From contig NZ_WWDL01000005.1 in NCBI RefSeq assembly GCF_009848505.1, forward strand, positions 119,115 through 183,114: a DNA stretch of 64,000 nt, in the 5' to 3' direction. The position numbers and the translations under genes were made by a program. Below, one piece after another: positions 51,945 to 61,606 of the stretch. Source of the DNA: Muricoccus harenae (GTDB taxonomy: Bacteria > Pseudomonadota > Alphaproteobacteria > Acetobacterales > Acetobacteraceae). The notes below the pieces were generated by a model. That model did no database searches. It was not told where the DNA came from and saw only the letters and a list, made by a program, of their open reading frames with translations. How positions within the stretch are numbered: the stretch's first letter is position 1; every line of letters starts with the position of its first letter.

Positions 51945-52918
51945 CAGGCGAGCTTCGCCCCGGCCGCCTGCCAGAAGGCTTCCGCCGCCGGATGCCAGGG
52001 AATCCCCGCCGCCGCCGTCTTCTGCCCTTCCAGCTTGAAGTTCCGCGCCTCCGCATGGGTGCGCGCCAGATCCTCGCGGCCGTCCCAGGTGATGCGCAGC
52101 AGCTTCGTCACCATCTCCGCCGGCATGTCCTCGCGAACTGCGATCACATTCGCTACCGACATCTGCTTGTTATCCGTCTCTTGCCCCGGATAGGTCCCCT
52201 TCGGGATCACCTCGTTGAAATAGACCGGCCCGTACTTCTCCACGATCTTCGCGGTGTACTGGTCATGATCCACCATCTGGATCTGCACGCCTGGGCTCGC
52301 CGCAAGGTCCGTCACCGCGCTCGTCGGCACGCCGGAGACGAAGAAATACGCGTCGATCTTCCCGTCCTTGACCGCATTGGTGGATTCCGCCGGCGAAAGC
52401 CGCTCGCGCGCCCGGAAATCCTTCGCCGGATCCAGCCCGGCGGCCTCGATCAGCCGCAGCGCCATCACTTCCGTCGCCGAACCAGGCGCACCGGTGGACA
52501 CGCGCTTGCCCCTCATGTCGGGAATGCTCTTGATCCCGGTGGCCACCGTCGTCACCACCTGCATGCGGTTGGTGTAGATCACGGCGATCGCCCGCGCCGG
52601 CACCGGACGCCCGCGGAAGCGCTCATTGCCCTTCACCGCATCCACTGCCGCATCAACCTGCGTGAACACCATCGCCACGCGGCCGGCGCCGAGCAGTTGC
52701 AGGTTCGCCACCGACCCGCCCGTCACCTCAACGGTCGAGGACACCCCCGGAAGCTGCCGCGAAATGAGGTTCGCCAGCGCGCCGCCGAGCGGATAATACA
52801 CGCCGCCCGTGGTGCCGGTCGCGATAGCCAGCTGCTGGCTTTCCTGAGCCAGCGCGATACGCGGTGCCGCCAGCGCAAGCCCTGCAGCGAATACGCCTCG
52901 ACGCGGGATATTGCCCAT
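51944..52918 (-). CDS. TAXI-family TRAP solute receptor
   Basis: 324 residues. A signal peptide with an Arg pair (NIPRRGVFAAGLALAAPR) ends at ALA-QE. Mature motifs are IATGTTGGVYYPLGGALANL, VEVTGGSVANLQLLGAG, GKRVSTGAPGSATEVMAL and KIDAYFFVSGVPTSAVTDLA. It captures the substrate in the periplasm for the fused permease that follows. AAGGAG lies 7 bases before the ATG at 52918. Confidence 0.94.
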   Translation of the reverse strand: MGNIPRRGVFAAGLALAAPRIALAQESQQLAIATGTTGGVYYPLGGALANLISRQLPGVSSTVEVTGGSVANLQLLGAGRVAMVFTQVDAAVDAVKGNERFRGRPVPARAIAVIYTNRMQVVTTVATGIKSIPDMRGKRVSTGAPGSATEVMALRLIEAAGLDPAKDFRARERLSPAESTNAVKDGKIDAYFFVSGVPTSAVTDLAASPGVQIQMVDHDQYTAKIVEKYGPVYFNEVIPKGTYPGQETDNKQMSVANVIAVREDMPAEMVTKLLRITWDGREDLARTHAEARNFKLEGQKTAAAGIPWHPAAEAFWQAAGAKLA

Positions 52919-53093
52919 CGTCCAACTCCTTGATCCGTTTTCCCTGAAAAGAAGCATAGACCGCCCGACACAGCGGACGAAAGGCCCGACTGCGCGCTGC
53001 CACCAACACGCCGCCCCCGCGTTACAGTGCGGTCATCTTCCGCACCCTGCCGGCCGCGCCAACAGGGACACGATCATTCGAGGAAGGTGCGGC

Positions 53094-53273
53094 GTGGCCG
53101 GGACAATGCAGTCGGAGCAATGCGCAAGCGTGAAGCTGCGCGCCGGAAACCATCTCGCCTCCGGCACGGAAGTCCGGGTGACGCCCGCCGGCGGGCTGGC
53201 CATCGGCGCCCTCGTTTCGGAAATCCGCCTCTCGGTCGCGCCGCTCGTCTTGTCCGCCCGCCGCCCCTACTGA
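53094..53273 (+). CDS. Possible 59-residue protein
   Basis: GTG start at 53094 with GAGGAAGG 6 bases upstream; an ATG at 53106 is an alternative. The C-terminal part (GNHLASGTEVRVTPAGG, EIRLSVAPLVLSARRPY) is fairly hydrophobic with basic ends. No family is recognised. Coding status rests on the ribosome site alone. It fills most of the 375-base gap between the TAXI receptor and the UMF1 gene. Confidence 0.3.
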   Translation: MAGTMQSEQCASVKLRAGNHLASGTEVRVTPAGGLAIGALVSEIRLSVAPLVLSARRPY

Positions 53274-53293
53274 CGTTCCAGGCGCGCGGCGCC

Positions 53294-54547
53294 TCACGCG
53301 TCGCGCCGCGCTTCCCGCACCCCGATCAGCAGCACTGCCCCCGCGGCCATGAAGGCGGCCGTCGTCGCCATCCCCAGGCGCTGGCTGCCGCTTGCCTGCG
53401 TCACCGCCGCCAGCACCGCAGGCCCGACGAATCCGGTGATCCGGCCGGACAGCGCGAACAGGCCGAAATGCGCTGCGATCTCCCCCGGCGGCGCCAGCCG
53501 CGCCATCATCGTGCGGGATGCCGCCTGCGCCGGGCCGAAGAACAGCCCCAGCACCAGCGCCAGCCCCCAGAACAGCGCCGCGCTCTCCACCACCACCAGC
53601 GCCAACCCGAGCACGGACATCGCGAACAACGCCACCAACACCATGCGCTTCGACCCGACGCGATCCTCCACCATCCCGCCCAGCGCCGCCCCCAGCCCGG
53701 CCGAGACATTCATCGCGATGCCGAACAGCAGCACCTGCTGGAAGCTCAACCCATGCACCCCGGCCGCGAAGATGGCGCCGAAGGCAAACAGCGTGTTCAG
53801 CCCATCCGTGTAGAACATCCGTGCCACCAGGAAGCGCAGCATGTCGGGCCGCATGCGCAAGCCGCTCAGCACGCCGCCCAGCTCCCGCAGCCCCTTCCGC
53901 GCCGAAGCCCCCCATCCCAGCCGCGCGCCCGCAGGATCGGGCATCGCCACCAGCACCGGCCAGCCGAAGGCCAGCAGCCAAAGCCCCACCATCACCGCCG
54001 TTGCCCGCACCGGCCCGCCCGAGGCATGGTCCAGCCCGAACAACCCTGGATCCGGCCGGATCAGCCCGAACAGGCACAGCACGAGGCAAACCAGCCCGCC
54101 GGCATAGCCCAGCCCCCAGGCCAGGCCGGAAACCCGCCCTATCCGCTCCGGCCGCGCCACATCCGGCAACATCGAGTTGTAGAAGACCGTCCCCACCTCG
54201 AAGGCCACCGTCGCCAGCCCGACGCAGCCCAGCGCGTAAAGCGCCCAGGCCTCCTCCGGCCGCGCGAACCACAGCGCCGCGGTGAAAACCGCCGTCCCCA
54301 GCGTACACAGCGCCAGCATCAGCCGCCGCCGCCCGCCCGCATCCGCCACGGCGCCCAGCACCGGCGACAGCAGCGCGACCGCGATCCCCGCGGCCGTCTG
54401 CATCCATCCCCACATGGCCTGCCCGGCCACCGGATCGGGCGCCACGGCCTGGGAGAACCAGGTGGCAATGACGAAGGTCGTCACCACGGCGGGAAACGCG
54501 CTGTTTGCCCAGTCATAGAACGCCCAGGCGAACTCCTTGCGGTTCAA
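53294..54547 (-). CDS. UMF1-type MFS transporter
   Basis: About 417 residues with twelve spans. The N-terminus NRKEFAWAFYDWANSAFP is the UMF1 (Atg22-like) signature, and later VEDRVGSKRMVLVALF is the MFS loop motif. The family is thought to export amino acids or related compounds. No ATG suits; a TTG at 54547 directly before NRKEF is proposed, without a clear ribosome site. It lies 70 bases downstream of the glutamate dehydrogenase stop, so shared transcription and a role in amino-acid balance are plausible. Confidence 0.82.
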   Translation of the reverse strand: MNRKEFAWAFYDWANSAFPAVVTTFVIATWFSQAVAPDPVAGQAMWGWMQTAAGIAVALLSPVLGAVADAGGRRRLMLALCTLGTAVFTAALWFARPEEAWALYALGCVGLATVAFEVGTVFYNSMLPDVARPERIGRVSGLAWGLGYAGGLVCLVLCLFGLIRPDPGLFGLDHASGGPVRATAVMVGLWLLAFGWPVLVAMPDPAGARLGWGASARKGLRELGGVLSGLRMRPDMLRFLVARMFYTDGLNTLFAFGAIFAAGVHGLSFQQVLLFGIAMNVSAGLGAALGGMVEDRVGSKRMVLVALFAMSVLGLALVVVESAALFWGLALVLGLFFGPAQAASRTMMARLAPPGEIAAHFGLFALSGRITGFVGPAVLAAVTQASGSQRLGMATTAAFMAAGAVLLIGVREARRDA

Positions 54548-54552
54548 GCGAA

Positions 54553-54594
54553 GGCCGGGGAAAGGAATTCCCCCGGGCCCCCATCTTTTTCTTC
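54553..54594. repeat. Family B palindrome between gdh and the UMF1 gene
   Basis: CCGGGGAA and TTCCCCCGG arms around AAGGAA (54555-54577), then GCCCCCATC and TTTTT on the plus strand. It is 3' of gdh but in the reverse orientation to the gshB copy, so the T tract faces away from the gdh transcript. Confidence 0.7.
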
Positions 54595-54617
54595 GAACTG
54601 GATGTGCGCCCGCAAAG

Positions 54618-57600
54618 TCATGCGCGCTGCAGCGCCCGCAGCGCCACCGACACGGCGGAAAGTTCGCCCAGCCCCGCGGCCTCGCGCGCGACCCGCACGG
54701 CATCCTCCGGCGGCCGCACCACCTGTCCGGCCAGCGCGGCCGCGGCGATCCGCGTCTGCAACGCCGCCAGATCCTCGAGCAGCGCCGCCTTAGCCCGCGG
54801 CCCGAAGGCCCCCGGTGCCGGCGCGGCCTGCGCGGCCCCGCGCAAGGCCTCCAGCCCGAAATCCCGCCCCGCGGCATCCCAGGCCGCCGCCGCCTCGGCC
54901 GGCGTCACCCCCGCGCCCGCGGCCAGCCGCACGATCCCGATCGCGGCCGAAAGCGAGGACGCACCCCCCACCAGCCGCGCCGCGCCCTCGGGCAACATGC
55001 CCCCGGCCGGCACGGGCATCGCGGCGATCAGCGCGCTCACCCCGGGCCGCAGCAGCGCCTCTGCCTCGGCCAGCGGCGTCGCATCGCCCAGCAGCGCCCG
55101 CGCCGCCTCCTCATGCAGCCGCCGCAGCACCAGCAGCGCCGTCCGCCGCGCCTCCGGCGTCAGCACCGCCGCATCGAGGGAATCCGCCGCCGCCCCGATC
55201 CCGAACAACCGGTCCGCAAGCCAGGCCGCCCGCACCACCGAAGCGGCATCCCCCTCGCCCGCCAGCCGGGCCAGCCCGGCCGGGCCGATGCGGTTCGCCG
55301 CCATGTTCGCCAGCATCGTCGCCACCAGGTTCCGCCGCAGCCGATGCCGCTCGATCAACTCGGGAAAGCGCTCCTGCAGGGCCGTCGGGAAATACCCGCG
55401 CAGCAACGGCAGGAAGGCCGGATCATCCGGCAACTCGCTCTCCTCCACCGCATCCGTCAGCCACAGCTTCGCAACGGGCAGCAGCGCGGCGATCTCCGGC
55501 CGCGTCAGCGCATCCGCCTGCCCGATCCGCTCCGCCATGCGCGCGGCCGAAGGCAGCCCCAGCACCGCGCGGTCCAGCAGCCCCTCCGCCTCCAGCCGCA
55601 CCATCAGCGCCGCCTGCGCCGGCAGCGCCTCCGCCCCCGAGGTCTGCTCCAGAGACACGGCCGCGAACTGCGCCGCGTTATCCGCCAGCACGAGCGACGC
55701 CACCTCGTCGGTCATGGATTCCAGCAGCTCATCCCGCTGCCGCCGCGTCAGCCCGCCGCCCCGCTCGGCATCCGCCAGCAGGATCTTGATGTTCACCTCA
55801 TGGTCCGAGGTGCTCACCCCCGCCGAATTGTCCAGCGCATCCGTGTTGAGCGCGACGCCCATGCGCGCCGCCTCGATCCGCCCCGCCTGCGTTACCGCGA
55901 GATTAGCGCCCTCGCCGATCACCCGCGCCCGGATCTCCTGCCCATCCACGCGCAACGCGTCATTCGCCCGGTCGCCCGCCTCCGCCTGGCTCTCCGTGCT
56001 CGCCTTCACATAGGTCCCGATGCCGCCGAAATAGAGCAGGTCCACCTTCGCCTTCAGGATCGCGCGCATCACCGCCGCCGGCTCCGGGCGCTCCTCCTTG
56101 ATCTCCAGCAGCGCGCGCGCCTGCGGCGACAGCGGGATGAACTTCGCATTGCGCGGGAACACGCCCCCGCCCTCGCTCACCAGCCGCACGTCGTAATCCG
56201 CCCAGGAAGAACGCGGCATCTCGAACAGCCGCTTCCGTTCCTCGAAGGAGCTCTCCGGATCGGGATTCGGATCGATGAAGATGTGCCGGTGATCGAAGGC
56301 CGCCACCAGCCGCGTCTTGCGCGAGATCAGCAGCCCATTGCCGAACACGTCGCCCGACATGTCGCCCACGCCCACGCAGGTGAAGGGATCGGCCTGGATA
56401 TCCAGCCCCTGCTCGGCGAAATGCCGCGCCACCATCACCCAGGCGCCCTTGGCGGTGATGCCCATCCCCTTGTGGTCGTAACCGGCGGAACCGCCCGAGG
56501 CGAAGGCATCCCCGAGCCAGAAGCCGTATTCCTCGGACAGCGAATTCGCGACGTCGGAGAAGGTCGCCGTTCCCTTGTCGGCAGCGGCGACGATGTAGGG
56601 ATCATCCCCGTCCCGCCGCATGACGCGCGGCGGCGGCACCACGGAACCATCCGCCGCGTAGTTGTCCGTCACGTCCAGCATCGCGCGGATCAGCGTCCGG
56701 TACGCCGCGACGCCCGCCGCCATGAAGGCCTCGCGATCCGAAGGCGCCGGCACCACCCCCTTCAGGATGAACCCGCCCTTCGCGCCGGTCGGCACGATGA
56801 TCACGTTCTTCAGTCGCTGCGCCTTCATCAGCCCAAGGATCTCGGTGCGGAAATCCTCCCGCCGGTCGGACCAGCGGATGCCGCCGCGCGCGACGGGCCC
56901 GGCGCGCAGATGGCATCCCTCCATATGCATCGCGGAGACGAAGATCTCGCGCCACGGGCGCGGGTCCGGCATTTCCCCCGCCCGCGCGCTCTCGATCTTC
57001 AGCGAGAGGTAGTCCTTCCCCTGGAAGTAGTTCGTGCGCAGCACCGCATCCAGCGCCGTGCGCAGCCGCGACAGGATGCGGTCCGTATCCGGGTCGGCCA
57101 CGCCTTCGATCAGCGCCGCCCATTCGGCGGCCGCGCGCGCCTCGGCGGCCTCGCGATCCACCGCATCCGGATCGAATCGCGCATTGAACAGCGCGACGAG
57201 AATCCGCGCCGCGTCCGGATTCGCCGCCAGCGCGCCCTCGACCGCCGGCTGCGAGAAGGCGAATCCCACCTGCTTGCACCAGCGGAAGATCGCGCGCAGC
57301 AGCCAGGCCTCGCGCCAGGTGATCCCCGCGCGCAGCGCCAGCCGGTTGAACCCATCCGCCTCCGCGCGTCCCTCAAGCAGGGCGGAGAGCGTATCCAGCA
57401 GCTCGTCGAACCGGTCCTCCGCCGCCTCCGTTCCCGCCTCCAGCGTGAACACATGCAGCACCACCGTGTCGCCGCCCGCCGGGCACAGCCGCCAGGGCTG
57501 CTCCTCGATCGCGCGCAGGTCCAGGCTCTCGAACAAGGGCAGGGCATCGGCCAGCGGCAGCGGCCCGCCGGGGCTCGCCAGGCGCAGCATCAGCCGCCGT

Positions 57601-59285
57601 GCCCCCTCGCCCGGAATGCGCGACACCGCCGCGATGGGCCGCCGCGCCGCCAGTGCCTGCTCGGCCAGCCGCAGGTCGGCCACCGCCTGCGCCGCCGTCA
57701 TCGCCTCCGGATAGGCGGCGGGGAAGGCATCCGCCCAGCGCGCGGCCAGCCGCGCCCCCTCGGCCTCGCCGGCCTCCTCCGCCAGCGCCTGCGCCACCGC
57801 CTCGGGGAAGCCCCGCGCGGCCCGCGCCACCGCCGCCTCCAGCGCCGCCAGGTCCACCGCCGGCACCACCGCCGGATCGGTCCCGATCACGTAATGCACC
57901 CGCGCCAGCGGCGTGTCCCCGATCGCGATGTAGAAGGCCGAGAGCCGCCCGCCGAAGGCCGCCACCAGCAGCCGCCCCACGCGCTCGCGCAGCTGCGTGT
58001 CAAAGTTCTCCCGTGGCAGCCAGGCAATGGCCGAGACGAAGCGCCCGAAGCGGTCCCGCCGCACCACCAGCGCCGGGTGCGGCCGGATCGTCAGGTCCAG
58101 CGCCCGCCGCGCCCCCTCCAGAAGCTCCGCCTCCTCCGCCTGGAACAGTTCGTCACGCGGCCAGGTATCCAGGATCGACTGGAAGGCCCGCTCGTCATGG
58201 CTGCCCGGCGGCGCGCCGGACGCCTCCAGCACCCGCCGCACCTTCGGCCCCAGCCAGGGAATGGCGCGCGGGCTGCGGTTATAGGCGGTGGCCGCGAACA
58301 GCCCCATGAACAGGCGCAGCCCCACCACCCGGCCATCGGCCGAGAAAATGCGCGTGGCCACCACATCCGCATGGCTCGGCCGGTGCACGCGCAGCCGCAG
58401 GTTCCCCTTCGCCACCGCCAGCGCCACCGGCTGCGTCAGCGATTCGCGCACCGCCGCCGGCACCGCGTCGCGGTCGCGCAGCGCATCGAACACCACCACC
58501 GATTCGTCGCGCAACAGCCCCAGCCCGTCCTCGGCCGTGATCGCCCCGCCCTCGGGGAAGCGCAGCACGCGATGCCCGAGCAGGACGAAATTATCCTCCG
58601 CCAGCCAGCGCAGGAAGGCGATCGCCTCCTTCCCCTCCGGCGCCCCGGCCAGCTCCACCTCCGCCTGGCGCAGCCGCTCCAGCATCGGCCCGAAATCGCC
58701 GACCGCCAGCCGCACCTCCTCCATCGCCCGGCGCAGCGCCGCCTCCAGCGCCGGCAGATCGGCGGAACTGCCCGCCACCGCCCCGCGCCCGCCGCCGGGC
58801 GGCGCGATCTCGATCCGCATCAGGCTTTCATGCGGCCCGCCCGAGCCCGCCGGCCCGATCGATTCCACCTGCCCCGCCGCATCCCGCCGCACCGCCATGA
58901 TCGGATGCAGCAGCCGCCGCACGCTGCGCCCGGAAAGCGACAGCGCGGCCAGGGCGCTGTCCACCAGGAAAGGCATGTCGTCGGTCACGATCTCCGCCAC
59001 CGCCCCGCCGCCGGAAGGCGGCGTCAGCCGCAGCGCCAGCTCCCCCCGCCGGCGAATCCCGGCCACCGAGAACAGCGAGGCCGCATCCGCCGCCAAGGCC
59101 TCCGGCGCCATCCCGGCCAGCTCATCCAGCGGAATCGCCACTCCCAACCCGCGCAGCAGCGCATGCGCCGCCTCGGGCAGGGCAGGGGCCATGCGCGACA
59201 GCGCCGCCCCGGCCTCCGTCAGCAGCGCCTCGCGCATCCCCTCCGCTCCGGTGGGGCGTGCGGCGGGCGGCAGGTCGTCGGGCAT
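54618..59285 (-). CDS. gdhB: NAD-specific glutamate dehydrogenase, giant type
   Basis: 1,555 residues, the large bacterial GDH class. Oxidatively deaminates glutamate to 2-oxoglutarate, feeding the TCA cycle. A long N-terminal regulatory part with ACT-like segments (EIVTDDMPFLVDSALAALS) precedes the catalytic domain: RAGPVARGGIRWSDRREDFR, IIVPTGAKGGFILKG with the catalytic Lys, and GTATFSDVANSLSEEYGFW. The NAD loop region GDMSGDVFGNGLLISRK follows. GGAGGAG lies 6 bases before the ATG at 59285. A stretch of regulatory helical domain continues to the C-terminus. Complete. Confidence 0.96.
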   Translation of the reverse strand: MPDDLPPAARPTGAEGMREALLTEAGAALSRMAPALPEAAHALLRGLGVAIPLDELAGMAPEALAADAASLFSVAGIRRRGELALRLTPPSGGGAVAEIVTDDMPFLVDSALAALSLSGRSVRRLLHPIMAVRRDAAGQVESIGPAGSGGPHESLMRIEIAPPGGGRGAVAGSSADLPALEAALRRAMEEVRLAVGDFGPMLERLRQAEVELAGAPEGKEAIAFLRWLAEDNFVLLGHRVLRFPEGGAITAEDGLGLLRDESVVVFDALRDRDAVPAAVRESLTQPVALAVAKGNLRLRVHRPSHADVVATRIFSADGRVVGLRLFMGLFAATAYNRSPRAIPWLGPKVRRVLEASGAPPGSHDERAFQSILDTWPRDELFQAEEAELLEGARRALDLTIRPHPALVVRRDRFGRFVSAIAWLPRENFDTQLRERVGRLLVAAFGGRLSAFYIAIGDTPLARVHYVIGTDPAVVPAVDLAALEAAVARAARGFPEAVAQALAEEAGEAEGARLAARWADAFPAAYPEAMTAAQAVADLRLAEQALAARRPIAAVSRIPGEGARRLMLRLASPGGPLPLADALPLFESLDLRAIEEQPWRLCPAGGDTVVLHVFTLEAGTEAAEDRFDELLDTLSALLEGRAEADGFNRLALRAGITWREAWLLRAIFRWCKQVGFAFSQPAVEGALAANPDAARILVALFNARFDPDAVDREAAEARAAAEWAALIEGVADPDTDRILSRLRTALDAVLRTNYFQGKDYLSLKIESARAGEMPDPRPWREIFVSAMHMEGCHLRAGPVARGGIRWSDRREDFRTEILGLMKAQRLKNVIIVPTGAKGGFILKGVVPAPSDREAFMAAGVAAYRTLIRAMLDVTDNYAADGSVVPPPRVMRRDGDDPYIVAAADKGTATFSDVANSLSEEYGFWLGDAFASGGSAGYDHKGMGITAKGAWVMVARHFAEQGLDIQADPFTCVGVGDMSGDVFGNGLLISRKTRLVAAFDHRHIFIDPNPDPESSFEERKRLFEMPRSSWADYDVRLVSEGGGVFPRNAKFIPLSPQARALLEIKEERPEPAAVMRAILKAKVDLLYFGGIGTYVKASTESQAEAGDRANDALRVDGQEIRARVIGEGANLAVTQAGRIEAARMGVALNTDALDNSAGVSTSDHEVNIKILLADAERGGGLTRRQRDELLESMTDEVASLVLADNAAQFAAVSLEQTSGAEALPAQAALMVRLEAEGLLDRAVLGLPSAARMAERIGQADALTRPEIAALLPVAKLWLTDAVEESELPDDPAFLPLLRGYFPTALQERFPELIERHRLRRNLVATMLANMAANRIGPAGLARLAGEGDAASVVRAAWLADRLFGIGAAADSLDAAVLTPEARRTALLVLRRLHEEAARALLGDATPLAEAEALLRPGVSALIAAMPVPAGGMLPEGAARLVGGASSLSAAIGIVRLAAGAGVTPAEAAAAWDAAGRDFGLEALRGAAQAAPAPGAFGPRAKAALLEDLAALQTRIAAAALAGQVVRPPEDAVRVAREAAGLGELSAVSVALRALQRA

Positions 59286-59508
59286 CGGTGTCTCCTCCGG
59301 TCGCCCGCCCCGGCCACCCTGCGGCAGGCTGGATCGGCGGGCGTGGATCTCAGGTCCGTGGCATTCTCCCGCCAGGATCGGGGCGCACCGCCCCCGGCGC
59401 AAGCGGTGCGGCATGCCGGACCGCCTGCGGACCGAAATGTCACGCTTCCGCCCCGCGCGGGGCGATCCCCTGGCCGCCCAACCCCGTTCCGCCTACCTTC
59501 CCCCCGCC

Positions 59509-60738
59509 ATGGCCTACACCCTCGACGACCTGCTCGCCCCGATGGACCAAGCCCGGTTCTTCGCCGAGTTCCACGACAAGCAGCCGCTCCACATCAAGGG
59601 CGGCGCGGCGAAGTTCGCCCGGGTCCTCTCCTGGTCGGGAATCGACCGGCTGCTGAACCAGACCCACATCTGGTCCAGCCAGTCCCTCAAGCTGCAGATG
59701 GACGCCCAGCCGGTCCCGGCCGAGGCCTATTGCATCCGCGCCACCAGCCGGGACAACACGCCGGTCCTGCAGCCCGACGCCAACCGCCTGCGCGAATGGG
59801 TCGCCAGGGGCGCCTCCCTCGTCCTCAACGACGTGGACAGCCTCACCCCCGGCCTGGCCAGCGTCTCCGAAGCCCTGGAAGGCGCCGGCCTCGGCCGTGC
59901 CCAGGCGAATGTCTACGTCTCCTTCCAGGCCCATAAGGCCTTCCCCACCCATTTCGACACGCATGACGTCTGGGCCGTGCAGGTCGAGGGCGAGAAGACC
60001 TGGAACATCTGGTCCGGCCGCGCCGAGTACCCGATTCCCCACCCCGCCTTCCGCAGCCTCGGCCAGGCCCATCACGAACGCGCCCGCGGCACGCTGCGCG
60101 AAAAGGTCCTGCTGAAGGCCGGCGACCTCCTCTACCTGCCGCGCGGCTGGTATCACGACGCCCTGGCCGAGGGCCCCGCCTCGGTCCATGTCGCCTATGG
60201 CGTCCACGCCCCGATCGGGCTGGACCTCGCCAACATGCTGGCAGAGCGCGCCATCCAGGACCCCATGTTCCGCCAGCCCCTGCCGCGGCAGGACGGCACC
60301 CCGGCAGCCCAGTTCGCCCTCACCAGCCGCGCCGCCCAGCTCGGCCAGCGCCTGGCGGAACTCGCCCGCGACCCGCAGGTGCTGCAGGTCCTCGCCCGCC
60401 ATGTCGCCGAGGCCCGCTACCCCCGCGGCGGCAACCACCTCCTGGCCGCCCGCGGCCTCGAAGCTGGCACCGAGGCCCCCGCCTCCGCCCCCGAAGCCAC
60501 GGCCACCAGCTTCCGCATCCTCATCCCCGGCGCCCGCCCTGTCCGCCGCGGCGCCGACTGGGTGCTGCGCACCGAATCCGCCAGCGTCCCCCTCACCCCG
60601 CCCGAGGCCGAAGCCGCCCTCTGGCTCTTCGCCCGCCGCGAGGTCGACGCCCCCGCCCTGCGCGCCGCCCATCCCGCCGTCGACGCCGATTCCCTGCTGA
60701 ACCGCCTCACCGGCGCCGGAGCCCTGGCCACCGCATGA
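59509..60738 (+). CDS. JmjC/Cupin_4 Fe(II)-2-oxoglutarate oxygenase (ribosomal-oxygenase-like)
   Basis: 409 residues. The facial triad is visible: H148 and D150 in PTHFDTHDVWAVQ and H216 in RGWYHDAL. KTWNIW and GDLLYLPRGWYH are family landmarks. The C-terminal part forms the dimer/winged-helix region. Relatives such as RoxA/YcfD hydroxylate an Arg of ribosomal protein L16. No ribosome site precedes the ATG at 59509; a TACCTT motif upstream suggests a very short leader. The next gene overlaps by ATGA. Confidence 0.85.
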   Translation: MAYTLDDLLAPMDQARFFAEFHDKQPLHIKGGAAKFARVLSWSGIDRLLNQTHIWSSQSLKLQMDAQPVPAEAYCIRATSRDNTPVLQPDANRLREWVARGASLVLNDVDSLTPGLASVSEALEGAGLGRAQANVYVSFQAHKAFPTHFDTHDVWAVQVEGEKTWNIWSGRAEYPIPHPAFRSLGQAHHERARGTLREKVLLKAGDLLYLPRGWYHDALAEGPASVHVAYGVHAPIGLDLANMLAERAIQDPMFRQPLPRQDGTPAAQFALTSRAAQLGQRLAELARDPQVLQVLARHVAEARYPRGGNHLLAARGLEAGTEAPASAPEATATSFRILIPGARPVRRGADWVLRTESASVPLTPPEAEAALWLFARREVDAPALRAAHPAVDADSLLNRLTGAGALATA

Positions 60739-61481
60739 TCCCCTTCCGCGCCGCCTTCCTTCTCACCCTCGCCTTCGCCGCCCCAGCCCTCGCCCAGCCC
60801 CCCAACCGCCCCGCGCAGAGCTTCAACTGCATCGGCGCCGAGGAGCTGGAGGACGATGTCTTCGCCATCCCCTTCGCCGCAGGCCGCGACCGCCTCACCG
60901 ACGCCGCCCGCGCCAATCTCGACGCCGCCATCCGCCTGCTGAAGCGTGACCCCGACCGCAATGCCTGCATCCTCGGCCATGCCCTCCGGGAGGGCGGCCA
61001 GCAGACCAGCGTCCAGCTCGCCGCCCGCCGCGCCCGCGCGGTGCGCGAGGCCCTGCGGGCCGCCGGCCTTCCCGAATCTCGCCTCCGCTCCGAGGCCCGC
61101 GTCGCCGGCTTCAGCCGCACCACCGGCAACACCACGGCCCGCAGCGTCTCCATCGTCGTGATGCCCGCCGGCGCCCCCCGCCCCGAACCCGCAACCCCGC
61201 GTGAAACCGCGCCGCCGGCCGCGACGCCATCCCGCGAGACCACGCCACCCCCCGCCGCCCCGCCGGCCGCCGCCCCACCCCGCGAGACGACGCCGCCCCC
61301 AGCCGCTCCGCCCGCCGCCGCCCCACCCCGCGAGACGACGCCACCGCCGCCCGCACCGCCGGCCGTGGTGCCATCCCGCGAGACCACGCCGCCTCCCGCG
61401 GCTCCACCCGCCGAGGCCCCGGCGCGCGAAACCACGCCACCCCCGCCGGCCGAAAAGCCCGAAAGCAGCAAGCCGGACTGA
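60735..61481 (+). CDS. OmpA-like periplasmic protein with long Pro-rich tail
   Basis: 248 residues. Signal peptide 1-20 (MIPFRAAFLLTLAFAAPALA). Residues about 40-145 fit an OmpA-like peptidoglycan-associated fold (FAAGRDRLTDAARANLDAAI, LAARRARAVREALRAAGLPE, RSVSIVVMP). From about residue 155 to the end the sequence is a 16-residue repeat based on RETTPPPAAPPAAAPP. The tail may span the periplasm or stay disordered. Its ATG overlaps the JmjC stop. Confidence 0.8.
   Translation: MIPFRAAFLLTLAFAAPALAQPPNRPAQSFNCIGAEELEDDVFAIPFAAGRDRLTDAARANLDAAIRLLKRDPDRNACILGHALREGGQQTSVQLAARRARAVREALRAAGLPESRLRSEARVAGFSRTTGNTTARSVSIVVMPAGAPRPEPATPRETAPPAATPSRETTPPPAAPPAAAPPRETTPPPAAPPAAAPPRETTPPPPAPPAVVPSRETTPPPAAPPAEAPARETTPPPPAEKPESSKPD
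61200..61453 (+). repeat. 48-bp coding repeat in the OmpA-like gene
   Basis: Six RET(T/A) starts occur, the last five about 16 codons apart. Units vary mainly in the last four residues (AAPP, VVPS, EAPA). Copy number changes would keep the frame. Confidence 0.85.
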
Positions 61482-61485
61482 CATG

Positions 61486-61512
61486 GCCCGGGAGGTCGTT
61501 CCTCCCGGCCTT
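61486..61512. repeat. Palindrome 3' of the OmpA-like gene (family B relative)
   Basis: GGCCCGGGAGG and CCTCCCGGCC arms around TCGTT, five bases past the stop. No T tract. The rest of the gap to 61606 has no gene. Confidence 0.6.
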
Positions 61513-61606
61513 CCGCCGGACCCGCCCCCGCCCCGGGAACCACCACGGCGCGCCCAGCTAGCCAGGGCGCCGTGCTGAGGCACTGAGCCGCCTGCTCAGC
61601 TTCCGC

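Noticed and set aside
55000..59936. Very long open frames opposite the glutamate dehydrogenase gene, up to 1,799 codons
   Set aside because: They lie antisense to a clear 1,555-residue enzyme, are rich in Arg, His and Pro, and lack any family motif or ribosome site. They are expected by-products of high GC content.
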